A model generated the notes under the pieces. The model saw only the letters and a list, made by a program, of their open reading frames with translations. It did no database searches and was not told the origin of the DNA. Position numbers and translations under genes: made by a program. A DNA stretch of 64,000 bases from Mycolicibacterium vulneris (GTDB lineage Bacteria; Actinomycetota; Actinomycetes; Mycobacteriales; Mycobacteriaceae): NCBI RefSeq assembly GCF_002104765.1, contig NZ_NCXM01000003.1, forward strand, positions 186,001 to 250,000, given 5' to 3'. Shown piece by piece: positions 40,811 to 51,227 of the stretch (position 1 is its first letter; each line of letters begins with the position of its first letter).

Positions 40811-43488
40811 GGTGGCGGCGCTTGGGGTCCACCCGGCGGCACGCCACCACCCGGGACGCCACCACCCGGGACGCCACCACCCGGCGGGCCACCAAAGGGG
40901 CCACCAGGCGGGCCACCCGGCTCCAGGCCACCACCTGGCGGACCGCCGGGTGCCGGTGGCGCCACGGTGATCGTCGTGGGCGGACCGACCGGAATGGTGA
41001 TGCCCGGCGCCACTTCGATGGTGGGCTGGATGACGGTCTCCGACGGCGGCGGAGGCGGCGGGGGCGCGACGGGCACGCCCGCGTAACCGCCGATCTCGGT
41101 CGGCTTGGGGAAGGATTCGTTGGACGTGCCCTTGAGTGCGCCGTCCATGGTGGACTTCCAGATGTCCGACGGCAGCCCCGAGCCGTAAACCGGTCCTCCC
41201 GAAGCCGTTACCAGCGGGCTATCGCCTTTGGCCGTGCCCACCCACACCGCGGTGGACAGCGAGGGTGTATAGCCCACCATCCAGGCGTCCTTGTTCGAGG
41301 TGGTGTCACCGAGCTGGGTGGTGCCCGTCTTGGCGGCCGACGGCCGACCGCCGGACAGGGCGTGGCCGCGCGAATAGGCGGCGATCGGCACCATAGCCGC
41401 GGTGGTGTTGTCGGCGACGGCCTTGGGGATGCGCTGTTCGCTCTTGTTGTCGGAGTTCGCGGCGTCGAACAGGACCTGGCCGTCGGAGTTGACGACCTTC
41501 TGCACGAAGTGCGGGCGGTGATAGACGCCGGAGGCCGCGAGCGTGGCGTACGCCGAGGCCATGTCGAACACCCGGGTTTGATACTGGCCCAGCACAACTC
41601 CGTTGTTGGGTGGTCCGCCCTTGCCGTCCTCGGAGAGGGTGTGGGCGACGCCGGGGAAGCTGGTCGCGATGCCGGCTTGGTGCGCGGCGTCGGCGACGGC
41701 CTGCGGGCCGCCCTTGAGCTTGAGCATCAGCCGGTAGTAGGAGGTGTTCAACGACATCTTGAGCGCCTGGGCGATGTTGCAGGTCCCGCAGCTCTCGCCC
41801 TCGACGTTGGTGATCTTGATGCCATCGACGGTCAGCGGTGAGCTGTCCACCTGGAAGCCCAGGCCGATCCCCTGCTCGAGCGCGGCGATGAGGCAGAACA
41901 CTTTGAACGACGACCCGGTCTGCAGGCCGGCCTGAGCAAAGTCGAACCCGTTGGCGTCGGTGCCGCCGAAGTAGGCGCGTATCGCGCCGTCGTGCGGATC
42001 GACCGAGACTGCGGCCGAACGCATATCGGGGTCTTGTCCGTCGAGGTACTTCGACACGGCCTTCTCCGCCGCCTGCTGGGCCTTCGGGTCGATGGTGGTG
42101 GTGACCTGCAGGCCCTGGGTGTTCAGGGTGCGCTCGTCGATGTTGAACAGCTCCATCAACTCTTTCGTCACCTGACGCTCGATCAACCCGTTGGGCCCGG
42201 TCGTCTGGTTCTGCGCGCGCGCCTCATCCGGCGGCACGGTCGGCGGGAACTCCTGCGCGGAACGATCACTCGGAGACAGCGCCTTGGTTTCCACCATGCC
42301 GTCGAGCACCCACGCCCAGCGGGCACGGGCGCCCTGCGGATCGATCGCCGGGTCCAGCGAGGACGGCCGGCGGATCAGCGCCGCCAGCAGTGCGCCCTCG
42401 GAAACCGTGAGCTGCTCGACGGGTTTGTTGAAATAGGCCTTGGCGGCGGCCGAAATCCCGTAGGCGCCCCGCCCGAAGTAGATGATGTTCAGATAGGCCT
42501 GCAGCACATCGTCTTTTGACCACTCCCCCGACATCTTGGTGGCGATGACGAGTTCCTTGGCCTTTCGCATCAGGCCGCTGACCCCGTGCTGGGCCGAACC
42601 GACCAGCGCGTTCTTCACATACTGCTGGGTGATCGTCGACCCACCCTGCAGATCACCGCTGCCGAAGAGGTTGTTGTTCACCGCGCGCGCGAAACCGCTG
42701 AAATCGAATCCCGGGTTCGAGTAGAAATTGCGGTCTTCGGCGGCGATCACCGCCTGGCGCACATGCACCGGAACTTGGTTGATGTTGACGTCGACCCGAT
42801 TGCCCTCAGGCGGGATGATCTTGGCGATCTCCGAGCCGTCGCTGGCCAAAATCGTCGAAACCTGGTTGGTGCGAAGGTCACCCGGTTTGGGGATGTCGAC
42901 GATGAAGTAGGCCATCGCGAAGGTGACGATCGGCAACAGCACCAGCACCGCCGCGCAGATGTACGCCCCTCGCCGTACCCACAGCCAGTTGATCTGCTCG
43001 GTCCAGGCCCAGTCGCGCCAGGGTGGGATGGGCAGCCCGCCGGGACCGGCGGGTCCTCCCGGGCGTCCGGGTCGTCTGGGCGGCGGGGGCGGCCCGGCCG
43101 GCGGGCCACCGCCGAGGCCGGCCCGCTCTTGCCGGCCGGACGTCGGGTCCCGGCCGTCGAGTGCGGCCTTCACCTCGTCGAGCGCGTCCCGTCGTGACGG
43201 CGTCGACGGGGAGCCGGCCAGCGCGGCTTTGACTTCCTCGATGGGGTCGGAGCGCCGGGGCGCCCCGTCGTCTTGGACCGGCGGCAGGATCGTCGTCAGC
43301 CGATCGTCCGGCGGGGCTTTACGGCGGCGGTTGATCGTCGGCGGCGCCTCCCGGCGTTCGGGATCCCGACGGCCGGCGTCCGGACGGTCGGGCTCCGGGC
43401 GCTTGTCAGAACTCTGATTGCCTCCATGCTCAGTCGCGGGCCCACGTTGGTCACCGGACGACTGGCTGTGGCGTCCTTCGTTATTCAA
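40807..43488 (-). CDS. ponA1: bifunctional penicillin-binding protein PonA1
   Basis: 893 aa if it starts at TTG 43488 (LNNEGRHSQSSGD), which overlaps the upstream gene by 8 bp. A Pro/Arg-rich cytoplasmic tail of about 170 residues is followed by a TM segment (AAVLVLLPIVTFAMAYFIV), the GT51 transglycosylase domain (AAEDRNFYSNPGFD, GGSTITQQYVKN), and the transpeptidase domain with SSFK (TGSSFKVF), SLN (KMSLNTSYY) and KTGTT. The C terminus is a long Pro/Gly-rich extension. Polymerises and cross-links peptidoglycan. Confidence 0.95.
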   Translation of the reverse strand: MNNEGRHSQSSGDQRGPATEHGGNQSSDKRPEPDRPDAGRRDPERREAPPTINRRRKAPPDDRLTTILPPVQDDGAPRRSDPIEEVKAALAGSPSTPSRRDALDEVKAALDGRDPTSGRQERAGLGGGPPAGPPPPPRRPGRPGGPAGPGGLPIPPWRDWAWTEQINWLWVRRGAYICAAVLVLLPIVTFAMAYFIVDIPKPGDLRTNQVSTILASDGSEIAKIIPPEGNRVDVNINQVPVHVRQAVIAAEDRNFYSNPGFDFSGFARAVNNNLFGSGDLQGGSTITQQYVKNALVGSAQHGVSGLMRKAKELVIATKMSGEWSKDDVLQAYLNIIYFGRGAYGISAAAKAYFNKPVEQLTVSEGALLAALIRRPSSLDPAIDPQGARARWAWVLDGMVETKALSPSDRSAQEFPPTVPPDEARAQNQTTGPNGLIERQVTKELMELFNIDERTLNTQGLQVTTTIDPKAQQAAEKAVSKYLDGQDPDMRSAAVSVDPHDGAIRAYFGGTDANGFDFAQAGLQTGSSFKVFCLIAALEQGIGLGFQVDSSPLTVDGIKITNVEGESCGTCNIAQALKMSLNTSYYRLMLKLKGGPQAVADAAHQAGIATSFPGVAHTLSEDGKGGPPNNGVVLGQYQTRVFDMASAYATLAASGVYHRPHFVQKVVNSDGQVLFDAANSDNKSEQRIPKAVADNTTAAMVPIAAYSRGHALSGGRPSAAKTGTTQLGDTTSNKDAWMVGYTPSLSTAVWVGTAKGDSPLVTASGGPVYGSGLPSDIWKSTMDGALKGTSNESFPKPTEIGGYAGVPVAPPPPPPPSETVIQPTIEVAPGITIPVGPPTTITVAPPAPGGPPGGGLEPGGPPGGPFGGPPGGGVPGGGVPGGGVPPGGPQAPPP

Positions 43489-43915
43489 TGGCCGTGCGGG
43501 CGTTGTTGCGCGCCGTCCGCGTGCGGCCGGTGCCCCTGGGAGGAGGTGCCGTGCGCGCCGCTCCGAGCACATAGGACTTGACGAGATGGTTCCAGCTGCA
43601 GGTCCGGCACACCTCGACCACGTGGACGGCGAACTCCTCGAAGCGGGTTGCCAGCATCACCAGTTCTTCGGCCGTGCGCGCCGAGCCCGACACCGCACCG
43701 AGGTGCTCACCAAACACCCAAGACACCAGCGTCAGCTGCTCCTTGCGGCAGATCGGGCACATGACCTGACTCGGTTTCCCGTGAAACTTGGCGGCGCGCA
43801 GCAGATACGGGTTCGCGTCACAAACCTCGGACACACCGGTGCGGCCCGAGTACACCTCGGCCAGCAGTGAGCGCCGCCGGAGCGCGTAGTCCACCACTTG
43901 TCGCTGCAGTCGCAC
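43481..43915 (-). CDS. DUF5318 protein (Rv0049 homologue)
   Basis: 144 aa from GTG 43915 (RLQRQVVDYALRRRSLLAEV). Two Cys pairs, CPICRKEQ and CRTCSW, suggest a zinc ribbon. Strongly conserved in mycobacteria next to ponA1 and probably co-transcribed with it (8-bp overlap). Function unknown; the context hints at envelope growth. Confidence 0.88.
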   Translation of the reverse strand: MRLQRQVVDYALRRRSLLAEVYSGRTGVSEVCDANPYLLRAAKFHGKPSQVMCPICRKEQLTLVSWVFGEHLGAVSGSARTAEELVMLATRFEEFAVHVVEVCRTCSWNHLVKSYVLGAARTAPPPRGTGRTRTARNNARTAIE

Positions 43916-44035
43916 GCCCACCAGACTACGTCGCCATCCCGACCAGTGATACGCAACCGAACCGTGGCGGTCCGTGGCGGGCAGTCGGGGACGGTTTCGA
44001 CGCCAAAGCGGGCCCGGACTTCTACGATCATCCCC

Positions 44036-44914
44036 GTGACGAAATGGCTCGGGTCACCGCTGGGAGGCGGGGTGACCACGACGACCCGCGCCAAGGACAG
44101 TGACCGCCAAGACACCTGCACGGTCCTCGACGACGCCCTGGCCGACGGCGAGCTGTCCGCCGAAGAGCACCGGGAGCGGGTCAGCGCGGCCACCAAGGCG
44201 GTGACGCTGGGCGACTTGCACGCCCTGGTGAACGACCTGCAGACCAACGCCGGGCGGCAACTGCCCGCCCTCGACTCGCGCCCCAAGCTGCCTCGAATCG
44301 GCGGCTGGGGAGTGCCGGCCGCGGCCTTCGTCGCATCGGTGTTGCTGGGGGTGGGCATCGGCTGGGGGTTGTACGGGAACACACGCTCGCCGCTGGACTT
44401 CACCACCGACCCGGGGGCCAAGCCCGACGGCGTCAGTGCCGTGGTGCTGACGCCGCCCACCCAGCTGCACTCGGTCGGCGGGCTCACCGGGCTGTTCGAG
44501 CAGATGCGCAAGCGGCTGGGCGACACCGTCGGCTATCGGTTGGTGATCTACCCCACCTACGCGGTGTTGGACCGCCCGGACCCCTCCGACGACCGCCGGA
44601 TGCTGGCCTACACCTACCGCGGCGGGTGGGGCGATCCGACCAGTTCGGCCAAGAGTTCGTCGGACGCCCCCGTTCCCGTCGACCTGAGCAGATTCGACGT
44701 GACGAAGACGGTGGGCATCATGCGCGGCGCACCCGAAACGCTGCACATGAGGCCATCCGACGTGAAATCCACGTACCTGATCATCGAGCCAGGCACCGAT
44801 CCGACCACACCGGGCGCGCTCTCGCTGTCGCTGTACGTCTCGAGCGACTACGGGGGTGGGCATATCACCTTCGCGGGTGATGGCACCGTCAAGCAGATGA
44901 GTCTGCCCACGTAA
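44036..44914 (+). CDS. DUF1707 membrane protein (Rv0048c homologue)
   Basis: 292 aa from GTG 44036. N-terminal DUF1707 (RAKDSDRQDTCTVLDDALADGELSAEEHRERVS, about residues 20-70), one TM helix (AAAFVASVLLGVGIGWGLYG), and an extracytoplasmic domain of about 170 residues. Divergent from the DUF5318-ponA1 operon. Function unknown; the topology suggests an envelope role. Confidence 0.87.
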   Translation: MTKWLGSPLGGGVTTTTRAKDSDRQDTCTVLDDALADGELSAEEHRERVSAATKAVTLGDLHALVNDLQTNAGRQLPALDSRPKLPRIGGWGVPAAAFVASVLLGVGIGWGLYGNTRSPLDFTTDPGAKPDGVSAVVLTPPTQLHSVGGLTGLFEQMRKRLGDTVGYRLVIYPTYAVLDRPDPSDDRRMLAYTYRGGWGDPTSSAKSSSDAPVPVDLSRFDVTKTVGIMRGAPETLHMRPSDVKSTYLIIEPGTDPTTPGALSLSLYVSSDYGGGHITFAGDGTVKQMSLPT

Positions 44915-45073
44915 AGAGCGGTTCCGCGGCTCATTTCACACACCCCTGCACTGTGACGAACGGCAAACCAACAGTCAGTGGTGTTGTGGCTAATATATCG
45001 AGACGATACGATTGCGCGAGGCGTCGAACCGTCGTAACCAGCCACGCAAATCTTTTTCAGGGAGGTGATTCGA

Positions 45074-45616
45074 TTGCTGGAGCTTGCCATCCTGGGTCTC
45101 CTGATCGAGTCGCCCATGCACGGCTACGAGTTGCGCAAGCGGCTGACCGGTCTCCTCGGTGCGTTCCGAGCGTTTTCGTACGGATCGCTCTACCCCGCCC
45201 TGCGGCGCATGCAGGCCGAGGGGTTGATTGCCGAGGATGCTGCCCCAGCCGGGACGCCGGTCCGGCGGGCCCGGCGCGTCTACCAGCTGACCGACGAGGG
45301 CCGCCGGCGCTTCGGTGAGCTGGTGGCCGACACCGGTCCGCACAACTACACCGACGACGGCTTCGGGGTACACCTGGCGTTCTTCAACCGGACTCCGGCA
45401 GAGGCGCGGATGCGCATTCTGGAAGGCCGCCGCCGTCAGGTCGAGGAACGACGGGAAGGCCTGCGCGAAGCGGTTGCGCGGGCCAGTAGCTCGTTCGACC
45501 GCTACACCCGTCAGCTTCATCAATTAGGGCTCGAGTCCAGTGAGCGCGAAGTCAAGTGGCTCAACGAGCTCATTGCTGCGGAGCGGGCTATGCCCGGCCT
45601 CTCCGAGCAAACGTAA
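45074..45616 (+). CDS. PadR-family transcriptional regulator (Rv0047c homologue)
   Basis: 180 aa from TTG 45074, chosen for GGGAGG eight bases upstream and agreement with the family start (LELAILGLLIESPMHGYEL). Winged helix (RAFSYGSLYPALRRMQAEGL) plus the C-terminal coiled-coil dimerisation region. It lies 56 bp before ino1 and may regulate it; that is inference from position. Confidence 0.92.
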   Translation: MLELAILGLLIESPMHGYELRKRLTGLLGAFRAFSYGSLYPALRRMQAEGLIAEDAAPAGTPVRRARRVYQLTDEGRRRFGELVADTGPHNYTDDGFGVHLAFFNRTPAEARMRILEGRRRQVEERREGLREAVARASSSFDRYTRQLHQLGLESSEREVKWLNELIAAERAMPGLSEQT

Positions 45617-45672
45617 ATCCCTGCACAAACCCAGCATCCCAGTCAGTGGTTAGAGGTTAGGAGAACGCCCAT

Positions 45673-46770
45673 ATGAGTGAGCAGAACGCGCCGCAGGCGT
45701 CGACGGAGGTACGAGTCGCCATTGTCGGCGTCGGTAACTGCGCGTCTTCGCTGGTTCAGGGCGTGCAGTACTACTACGACGCCGACGCGAACAGCACCGT
45801 GCCCGGCTTGATGCACGTGAAGTTCGGTCAGTACCACGTCCGCGACGTGAAGTTCGTCGCGGCGTTCGACGTGGACGCCAAGAAGGTCGGCTTCGACCTG
45901 TCCGAAGCGATCTTCGCGTCGGAGAACAACACCATCAAGATCGCCGACGTGCCGCCCACCAACGTGACGGTGCAGCGCGGCCCGACGCTGGACGGCATCG
46001 GTAAGTACTACGCCGACACCATCGAGGTGTCCGACGTCGAGGCCGTCGACGTGGTCCAGGCGCTGCGCGAGGCCAACGTCGACGTCCTGGTCTCCTACCT
46101 GCCGGTGGGCTCCGAAGAGGCCGACAAGTTCTACGCCCAGTGCGCCATCGACGCGGGCGTGGCGTTCGTCAACGCGCTGCCGGTGTTCATCGCCTCCGAC
46201 CCGGTGTGGGCCAAGAAGTTCGCCGACGCCGGTGTGCCGATCGTCGGTGACGACATCAAGAGCCAGGTCGGCGCGACGATCACGCACCGCGTGATGGCCA
46301 AGCTGTTCGAGGACCGCGGCGTGCAGCTGGACCGCACCATGCAGCTCAACGTCGGCGGCAACATGGACTTCCTGAACATGCTCGAGCGCGAGCGCCTCGA
46401 GTCCAAGAAGATCTCCAAGACGCAGGCCGTGACCTCCAACCTGCAGCGCGAGTTCAAGACGCGCGACGTGCACATCGGGCCGTCGGACCACGTCGGCTGG
46501 CTCGACGACCGCAAGTGGGCCTACGTGCGGCTGGAAGGCCGCGCCTTCGGTGATGTGCCGCTGAACCTGGAGTACAAGCTCGAGGTCTGGGACTCGCCGA
46601 ACTCCGCTGGCGTCATCATCGACGCGGTGCGCGCCGCCAAGATCGCCAAGGACCGCGGCATCGGCGGCCCGGTGATTCCGGCGTCGGCGTACCTGATGAA
46701 GAGCCCGCCCCAGCAGCTGCCCGACGACGTCGCGCGCACCCAGCTCGAAGAGTTCATCATCTCGGGCTAA
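45673..46770 (+). CDS. ino1: inositol-1-phosphate synthase
   Basis: 365 aa. NAD-binding [13 protein letters not shown], the YLPVGSEE segment and the family phrase [14 protein letters not shown]. Converts glucose-6-phosphate to inositol-1-phosphate, the entry to phosphatidylinositol, PIMs and mycothiol. GGTTAGGAGAAC precedes the ATG. Followed by a strong nested hairpin, so it is probably the last gene of its transcript. Confidence 0.97.
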   Translation: MSEQNAPQASTEVRVAIVGVGNCASSLVQGVQYYYDADANSTVPGLMHVKFGQYHVRDVKFVAAFDVDAKKVGFDLSEAIFASENNTIKIADVPPTNVTVQRGPTLDGIGKYYADTIEVSDVEAVDVVQALREANVDVLVSYLPVGSEEADKFYAQCAIDAGVAFVNALPVFIASDPVWAKKFADAGVPIVGDDIKSQVGATITHRVMAKLFEDRGVQLDRTMQLNVGGNMDFLNMLERERLESKKISKTQAVTSNLQREFKTRDVHIGPSDHVGWLDDRKWAYVRLEGRAFGDVPLNLEYKLEVWDSPNSAGVIIDAVRAAKIAKDRGIGGPVIPASAYLMKSPPQQLPDDVARTQLEEFIISG

Positions 46771-46802
46771 GGCCCGACGTTCGGCCGGGTGTTCGCCGTC
46801 GA

Positions 46803-46853
46803 GTGTGGGCCCTGGGAAGGAATTCGCGGGCTGTCCCCGCGCAGGGCCCACAC
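46803..46853 (+). terminator. nested-hairpin terminator after ino1
   Basis: Outer arms GTGTGGGCCCTG (46803-46814) and CAGGGCCCACAC (46842-46853), 12 bp perfect; an inner stem CGCGGG/CCCGCG lies within the loop. Located 32 bp after the ino1 stop, with no U-tract. Confidence 0.75.
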
Positions 46854-46914
46854 CCGGCGCATCATCGCCAAATCATCGACATGGTGCTGTGCAGGTGCTT
46901 AGCATCATGTCTCG

Positions 46915-48042
46915 ATGACCGTTCACCCCGCAGCGTTCCTGCGCACCACTCTCCCCCTTGACCTGTCCGGGCTCGCGGGACTCGACAGCGGCCGGTACCA
47001 CTCCATCTGGCTGCCCGATCACATGGTCAGCTTCTGGCCGGACGCGATCTGGACTCCCGAGTTCACCGACCTGGCCACCGCTTCCCCGTCACCGCACCGC
47101 CACCTGGACGGGCTCGCGGTGGCGGCCGCGGCGGCCGTGCTGACCGAGCGGGTTCCTCTGGTCAGCGCCGTGGTCGACACCGTGCGCCGCCATCCCGCTA
47201 TGCTCGCCCAGACGGCGCTGACCATCGATCACCTCGCCAAGGGCCGTTTCATCCTGGGGCTGGGCAGCGGCGAGAGCGAAAACACGCTGCCCTACGGCTT
47301 CGACTTCTCGCGCTCGGTCAGCCGTTTCGAGGAAGCGCTGGCGGTGATTCAGTTGCTGTGGCGCAGCGACGGCCCGGTCAACTTCGACGGCCAGTTCTAT
47401 TCGCTGCATCATGCCCGCCTGGACACCGAACCCTACGAGGGCCGGGTGCCCCCGATCTGGATCGGCGCCAGCGGCCCACGGATGCTCGACATCGCGGGCC
47501 GGTACGCCGACGGGTGGTGGCCAGCGGGCGCCTGGACTCCCGAGCACTACGCCCAGATGCTCGCCGCGGTAAGGGCATCCGCGGACCGCGCCGGCCGCGA
47601 CCCGATGGCGATCACCCCGTGCTTCATCCAGGTGTGCCTGATCGGTGCGGACGACGGTGCCCTCGCCGAGATCCTGCAGGCTCCCCTGGTCAAGGCCTTC
47701 CTGCTGCAGGTCTCCGCAAAGACATTGCGCGACTTCGGATTCGAACACCCCATGGGCGAGGGCTGGCGCGGATTCCAGGACATCGACCCGGCCGTGCTCA
47801 CCCGGGAACGGATCGTGGAGTTCCTGGGCAACGTGCGACCCGAGATGGTCCTGGCCGTCGTACCCCATGGCACGCCGAAAGAGGTCGCCAAGATCGTCAA
47901 GACATACGTCGACGCCGGCCTTCGCGTGCCCAAGATCCTCGACTACGGCGCGATGGCCGGCGTGGAATACACGCAGGCTTCGGCGGCCAACGTCCGCGCG
48001 GCCGAAGACGAACTGATGCGGCTCTGCGGAGACCTGCCGTGA
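46915..48042 (+). CDS. LLM-class (F420-dependent type) oxidoreductase
   Basis: 375 aa luciferase-like TIM barrel. Family segments: SIWLPDHM, AQTALTIDHLAKGRFILGLGSGE and VPPIWIGASGPRMLDIAGRYADGWW. Mycobacterial members usually use F420. Start of a tightly packed run (4-bp overlaps) with a sulfotransferase, an isomerase-like and a DUF1214-like gene that is not part of this locus in M. tuberculosis as I recall it. Confidence 0.9.
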   Translation: MTVHPAAFLRTTLPLDLSGLAGLDSGRYHSIWLPDHMVSFWPDAIWTPEFTDLATASPSPHRHLDGLAVAAAAAVLTERVPLVSAVVDTVRRHPAMLAQTALTIDHLAKGRFILGLGSGESENTLPYGFDFSRSVSRFEEALAVIQLLWRSDGPVNFDGQFYSLHHARLDTEPYEGRVPPIWIGASGPRMLDIAGRYADGWWPAGAWTPEHYAQMLAAVRASADRAGRDPMAITPCFIQVCLIGADDGALAEILQAPLVKAFLLQVSAKTLRDFGFEHPMGEGWRGFQDIDPAVLTRERIVEFLGNVRPEMVLAVVPHGTPKEVAKIVKTYVDAGLRVPKILDYGAMAGVEYTQASAANVRAAEDELMRLCGDLP

Positions 48043-49208
48043 CACCACGTTTGGACGCCGCGGAGATGCTCGCCGCCGCCGAGGCGGAGACCGGGCTGCG
48101 CGACTACGGCGATCCCAGCCTGCCCGAACGCTTCGCCGTCGCCGTCGACCACCTCAACGGTCTGGGCATGGATGCCGACGGCCGCTTCGAAGCGACGCAG
48201 GTTTGTCGCTGGCTGCTGACGTCGCGCCTTGAACTCATCGAAGACCGCAACCGCTACCCGATCGGTGCCGAAGTGATCGAGTCGCCGATGTTCGTCACCG
48301 GCGAACCCCGCTCGGGGACAACGCTTATGCATGCCCTGATGTCGGTCGATCCGCGCGCCCGCGCGCTGCGGTTCTGGGAGGTGATGTATCCCTCCCCGCC
48401 GCCGGGGCTGGCCGCACCCGATGACGACCGCAGGGCGCGCGCCGACGCGGACTGGCGTGAGATCAACGCCAAGATGCCGAAATGGCTGCACAGCCACCCC
48501 TACAACGACATGCTGGGCGACGGCCTTCCCGAAGACGAGCGCACCTGGGCATTCGACTTCCGGGTGATGACGCCGACAGCGTGGTGGCGGGTACCAATGC
48601 AGTCGCTGGTCGGCGGTCTGGCCACCGACCCGGCCGCACAGTACCGGCTGCACAAGGCCATGCTCCAACAACTGCAATACCAGCGGCCCCCAAAATACTG
48701 GGTGCTGAAGGGATTTCACGGATTCCGGCTCAAGGAGATGTTCGACGCCTACCCCGACGCCACCCTGGTCTGGCTGCACCGCGACCCGGTGCAGGTCGCG
48801 GCCTCACGCACGATGATGATGGCCGACATCGCCGAAGGCATGGTCGGTCCCGTCGACCTGCACGCCCTGGCGAAGATGCATCTGGAGTTGACGCGCGAGG
48901 GCGTCAACAACACCATGAGCGACCCCATGGTGGACGATCCGCGCATCCTGCACATCCGTTACACCGACTTCGTTACCGATCAAATCGCAACGGTCCGACG
49001 GTATTACGAATTCGCCGGACGCCAACTCACGCCCGAGGCCGAATCGGCGATGCGCGTGTACCTGGCCGACAACCGCGGCGACCGCTACGGCAAGTTCCGC
49101 TACTCCACCCAGCTGCTGATCGACATCGGCGAAAACCTCGATGCGCTGCACGCCGAATTCCGGCCCTTCCGCGAGCGATTCGGTGTCCAGATCGAGACCC
49201 GCGGCTAA
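48039..49208 (+). CDS. sulfotransferase-family protein
   Basis: 389 aa from GTG 48039 (GTGA overlap). The 5'-phosphosulfate loop FVTGEPRSGTTLMH lies near residue 88, and the 3'-phosphate/second nucleotide region at LHRDPVQVAASRTMMM. Matches the Stf3-like mycobacterial sulfotransferase family that sulfates lipids and glycolipids using PAPS; the substrate here is unknown. Confidence 0.9.
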   Translation: MTPRLDAAEMLAAAEAETGLRDYGDPSLPERFAVAVDHLNGLGMDADGRFEATQVCRWLLTSRLELIEDRNRYPIGAEVIESPMFVTGEPRSGTTLMHALMSVDPRARALRFWEVMYPSPPPGLAAPDDDRRARADADWREINAKMPKWLHSHPYNDMLGDGLPEDERTWAFDFRVMTPTAWWRVPMQSLVGGLATDPAAQYRLHKAMLQQLQYQRPPKYWVLKGFHGFRLKEMFDAYPDATLVWLHRDPVQVAASRTMMMADIAEGMVGPVDLHALAKMHLELTREGVNNTMSDPMVDDPRILHIRYTDFVTDQIATVRRYYEFAGRQLTPEAESAMRVYLADNRGDRYGKFRYSTQLLIDIGENLDALHAEFRPFRERFGVQIETRG

Positions 49209-49209
49209 C

Positions 49210-50013
49210 GTGACGGCGCCGCACAAACGCCTGTCGGTCCATGACGTCACCTTCTTCGGCGCGCCGCTGGCCGAGGTGGCACAGCATTGGGCCGCCCTCG
49301 GCGTGTCGCGGCTCAGCGTCTTGGACAGCGAGCTGCTCGACCCCCAATTTCCAAAGCTTCTGCAGCACAACACCTACACCGTGGAGGCGGTGTGCCACAT
49401 TTTCGGCGGCGGCCGGCTCGACACGCCCGGGACCGCGGCGCGGGATGCGCTACTGGCGGTGATCGATGCCGCGGCCGCGGTGGGCGCGCGGGTGGTCTAC
49501 ATGCTCACCGGCGGCCGGGGCGCGCTGACCTGGCCGCAGGCAGCCGATCGCTTCACCGCCTTGATCGCTCCCTGCGTCGAGCACGCGAGGCGGGCGGGAG
49601 TGGCGCTGGCGATCGAGAACGCGTCAAGCCTCTACGCCGACATTCATCTCGCACACACCCTGCGCGATACCGTCACACTGGCCGAGATAAGCGGGCTGGG
49701 AATCTGTATCGAGCTGTTCCACTGCTGGGCGGAAGGCGATTTCGAAGCGATGGTGCAGCGGGCAATGCCCCGAACCGAGCTCATCCAGCTCAGCGATTAC
49801 GTGCTGGGCGACCGGGCGCTCCCGGGTCGCGCTGTGCCCGGCGACGGCGCGATCCCGCTCGAAGCGTTCGTGGCCCAGGCCCTGGCCGGCGGCTACGCGC
49901 ACGGATTCGACCTGGAACTGATCGGGCCCCGCATCGACGCCGAGGGCCGCCTGCAATCCGCGCGGCGCGCCTGCGAGGTCGTCGGCGCGATGCTGAACAG
50001 ATTGGGTGCATGA
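49210..50013 (+). CDS. sugar phosphate isomerase/epimerase-like TIM barrel
   Basis: 267 aa from GTG 49210. AP-endonuclease-2/xylose-isomerase-like fold: HVxFFGAPL start, IENASSLYADIH with the metal-binding Glu, CIELFHCW and QLSDYVLG, and a final Glu in FDLELIGPR. The family covers isomerases, epimerases and dehydratases; role not predictable. ATGA overlap with the next gene. Confidence 0.85.
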   Translation: MTAPHKRLSVHDVTFFGAPLAEVAQHWAALGVSRLSVLDSELLDPQFPKLLQHNTYTVEAVCHIFGGGRLDTPGTAARDALLAVIDAAAAVGARVVYMLTGGRGALTWPQAADRFTALIAPCVEHARRAGVALAIENASSLYADIHLAHTLRDTVTLAEISGLGICIELFHCWAEGDFEAMVQRAMPRTELIQLSDYVLGDRALPGRAVPGDGAIPLEAFVAQALAGGYAHGFDLELIGPRIDAEGRLQSARRACEVVGAMLNRLGA

Positions 50014-51224
50014 CAATGGGTTTCGGCGACGGCCCCGACGACGCGGCGCTGCAATCGGCGTGGACCGACTTCTGCGCCCGGCTGGAGCGCGCGGGCCGGC
50101 AGGTGTTCAAAGACGCCAACCCCGTCGCCGCGTCGCAGCGCGTCGACGCGTACCGATTTCTCACCCAAAACCTGGGCCAGGCCTTCGATCTGGCGCTCGA
50201 GACGCGCGATACCAGCTACCCGGCGCTGCACGCCTTCTGCGGCCCCACCCGCAAACTCGGCGGAGACTGCGCCGACTTCACCTATCAACAAGCATGGATC
50301 GACGGGCACTCCACCTACCGGCTCACCGGCACACGCGGCACCTCCCGTTTTTTCAACGTCACCGTGCAAGGACGACGCACGCCCGGCCCGGGCGTCCTGC
50401 ACGAGCCATTCGGTGACACACCGGAGGCCAACCTACTCGGCCACCAACTCGACATCGGCGAAGACGGGCAATTCCAGCTTTACCTCGGAGGTCCCGAACG
50501 CGGGCCGAACTGGCTGCCCACCACACCGGAGTCCCGAAAACTGTTCATCCGCCAGGGGTTTGACCGCTGGGACGAGTCGCCGGCACAACTGTGCATCGAA
50601 CGCATAGACATGGCATCCCCCAAGCCGTTGCCCACCCCCACCGACATGGTCGACGCGATGCGCTGGGCCGGCGATTTCGTCACCGGCCTGATGTCCGACT
50701 GGCCCGAATTCCCCTTCAACTACGGCGGCGTCGACGTCGAGCACCCCAACACGTTCCCGCGCGTCGGCGCCAGCGACGCCGACAACCAACGCGGCCGCGC
50801 CGCGGCCAACATGTTCTGGGAGCTGGCGGCCGACGAGGCGCTGATCGTCGAGTTCGATGCCCACGACGGGCTGTGGATGTTCACCAATATGGGCGTCTTC
50901 TTCAACAGCATGGACTACCTGTACCGTCCGGTGAGCTATACGCCGAGCCGCACCAAGGTCGACCGCGACGGCCGCATCCGCCTGGTTATGGCTCACCGCG
51001 ATCCGGGCGTGCACAACTGGCTTGACACCCAGGGCTTTGAACGCGGCAACCTGACCTACCGGCACATGCTCGAGGGCGAACCCGCTGCGCTGGACACCCG
51101 GGTGGTCAAGCACGACGCACTGCTGGGCGTACTGCCCGCGGAAACCGCCATGGTGAGCACGCCGGAGCGCGCCGCCGCGATGTGGCAACGCTTCCACGGC
51201 ATTCGCCGCCGCTACGTCCTATAG
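50010..51224 (+). CDS. DUF1214-like protein
   Basis: 404 aa from ATG 50010. C-terminal WLDTQGFERGNLTYRHM and the preceding YRPVSYTPSRTKVDRDGRIRLVMAHRDPG resemble DUF1214 proteins. No signal peptide. Fourth of five tightly packed genes; coupling to the sulfotransferase and isomerase suggests a shared small-molecule pathway, otherwise unknown. Confidence 0.7.
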   Translation: MTMGFGDGPDDAALQSAWTDFCARLERAGRQVFKDANPVAASQRVDAYRFLTQNLGQAFDLALETRDTSYPALHAFCGPTRKLGGDCADFTYQQAWIDGHSTYRLTGTRGTSRFFNVTVQGRRTPGPGVLHEPFGDTPEANLLGHQLDIGEDGQFQLYLGGPERGPNWLPTTPESRKLFIRQGFDRWDESPAQLCIERIDMASPKPLPTPTDMVDAMRWAGDFVTGLMSDWPEFPFNYGGVDVEHPNTFPRVGASDADNQRGRAAANMFWELAADEALIVEFDAHDGLWMFTNMGVFFNSMDYLYRPVSYTPSRTKVDRDGRIRLVMAHRDPGVHNWLDTQGFERGNLTYRHMLEGEPAALDTRVVKHDALLGVLPAETAMVSTPERAAAMWQRFHGIRRRYVL

Positions 51225-51227
51225 CTA

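Noticed and set aside
39750..41841. Large overlapping frames on both strands around ponA1 and the glycosyltransferase
   Set aside because: Low-complexity Arg/Pro/Gly shadows of two well-supported minus-strand genes.
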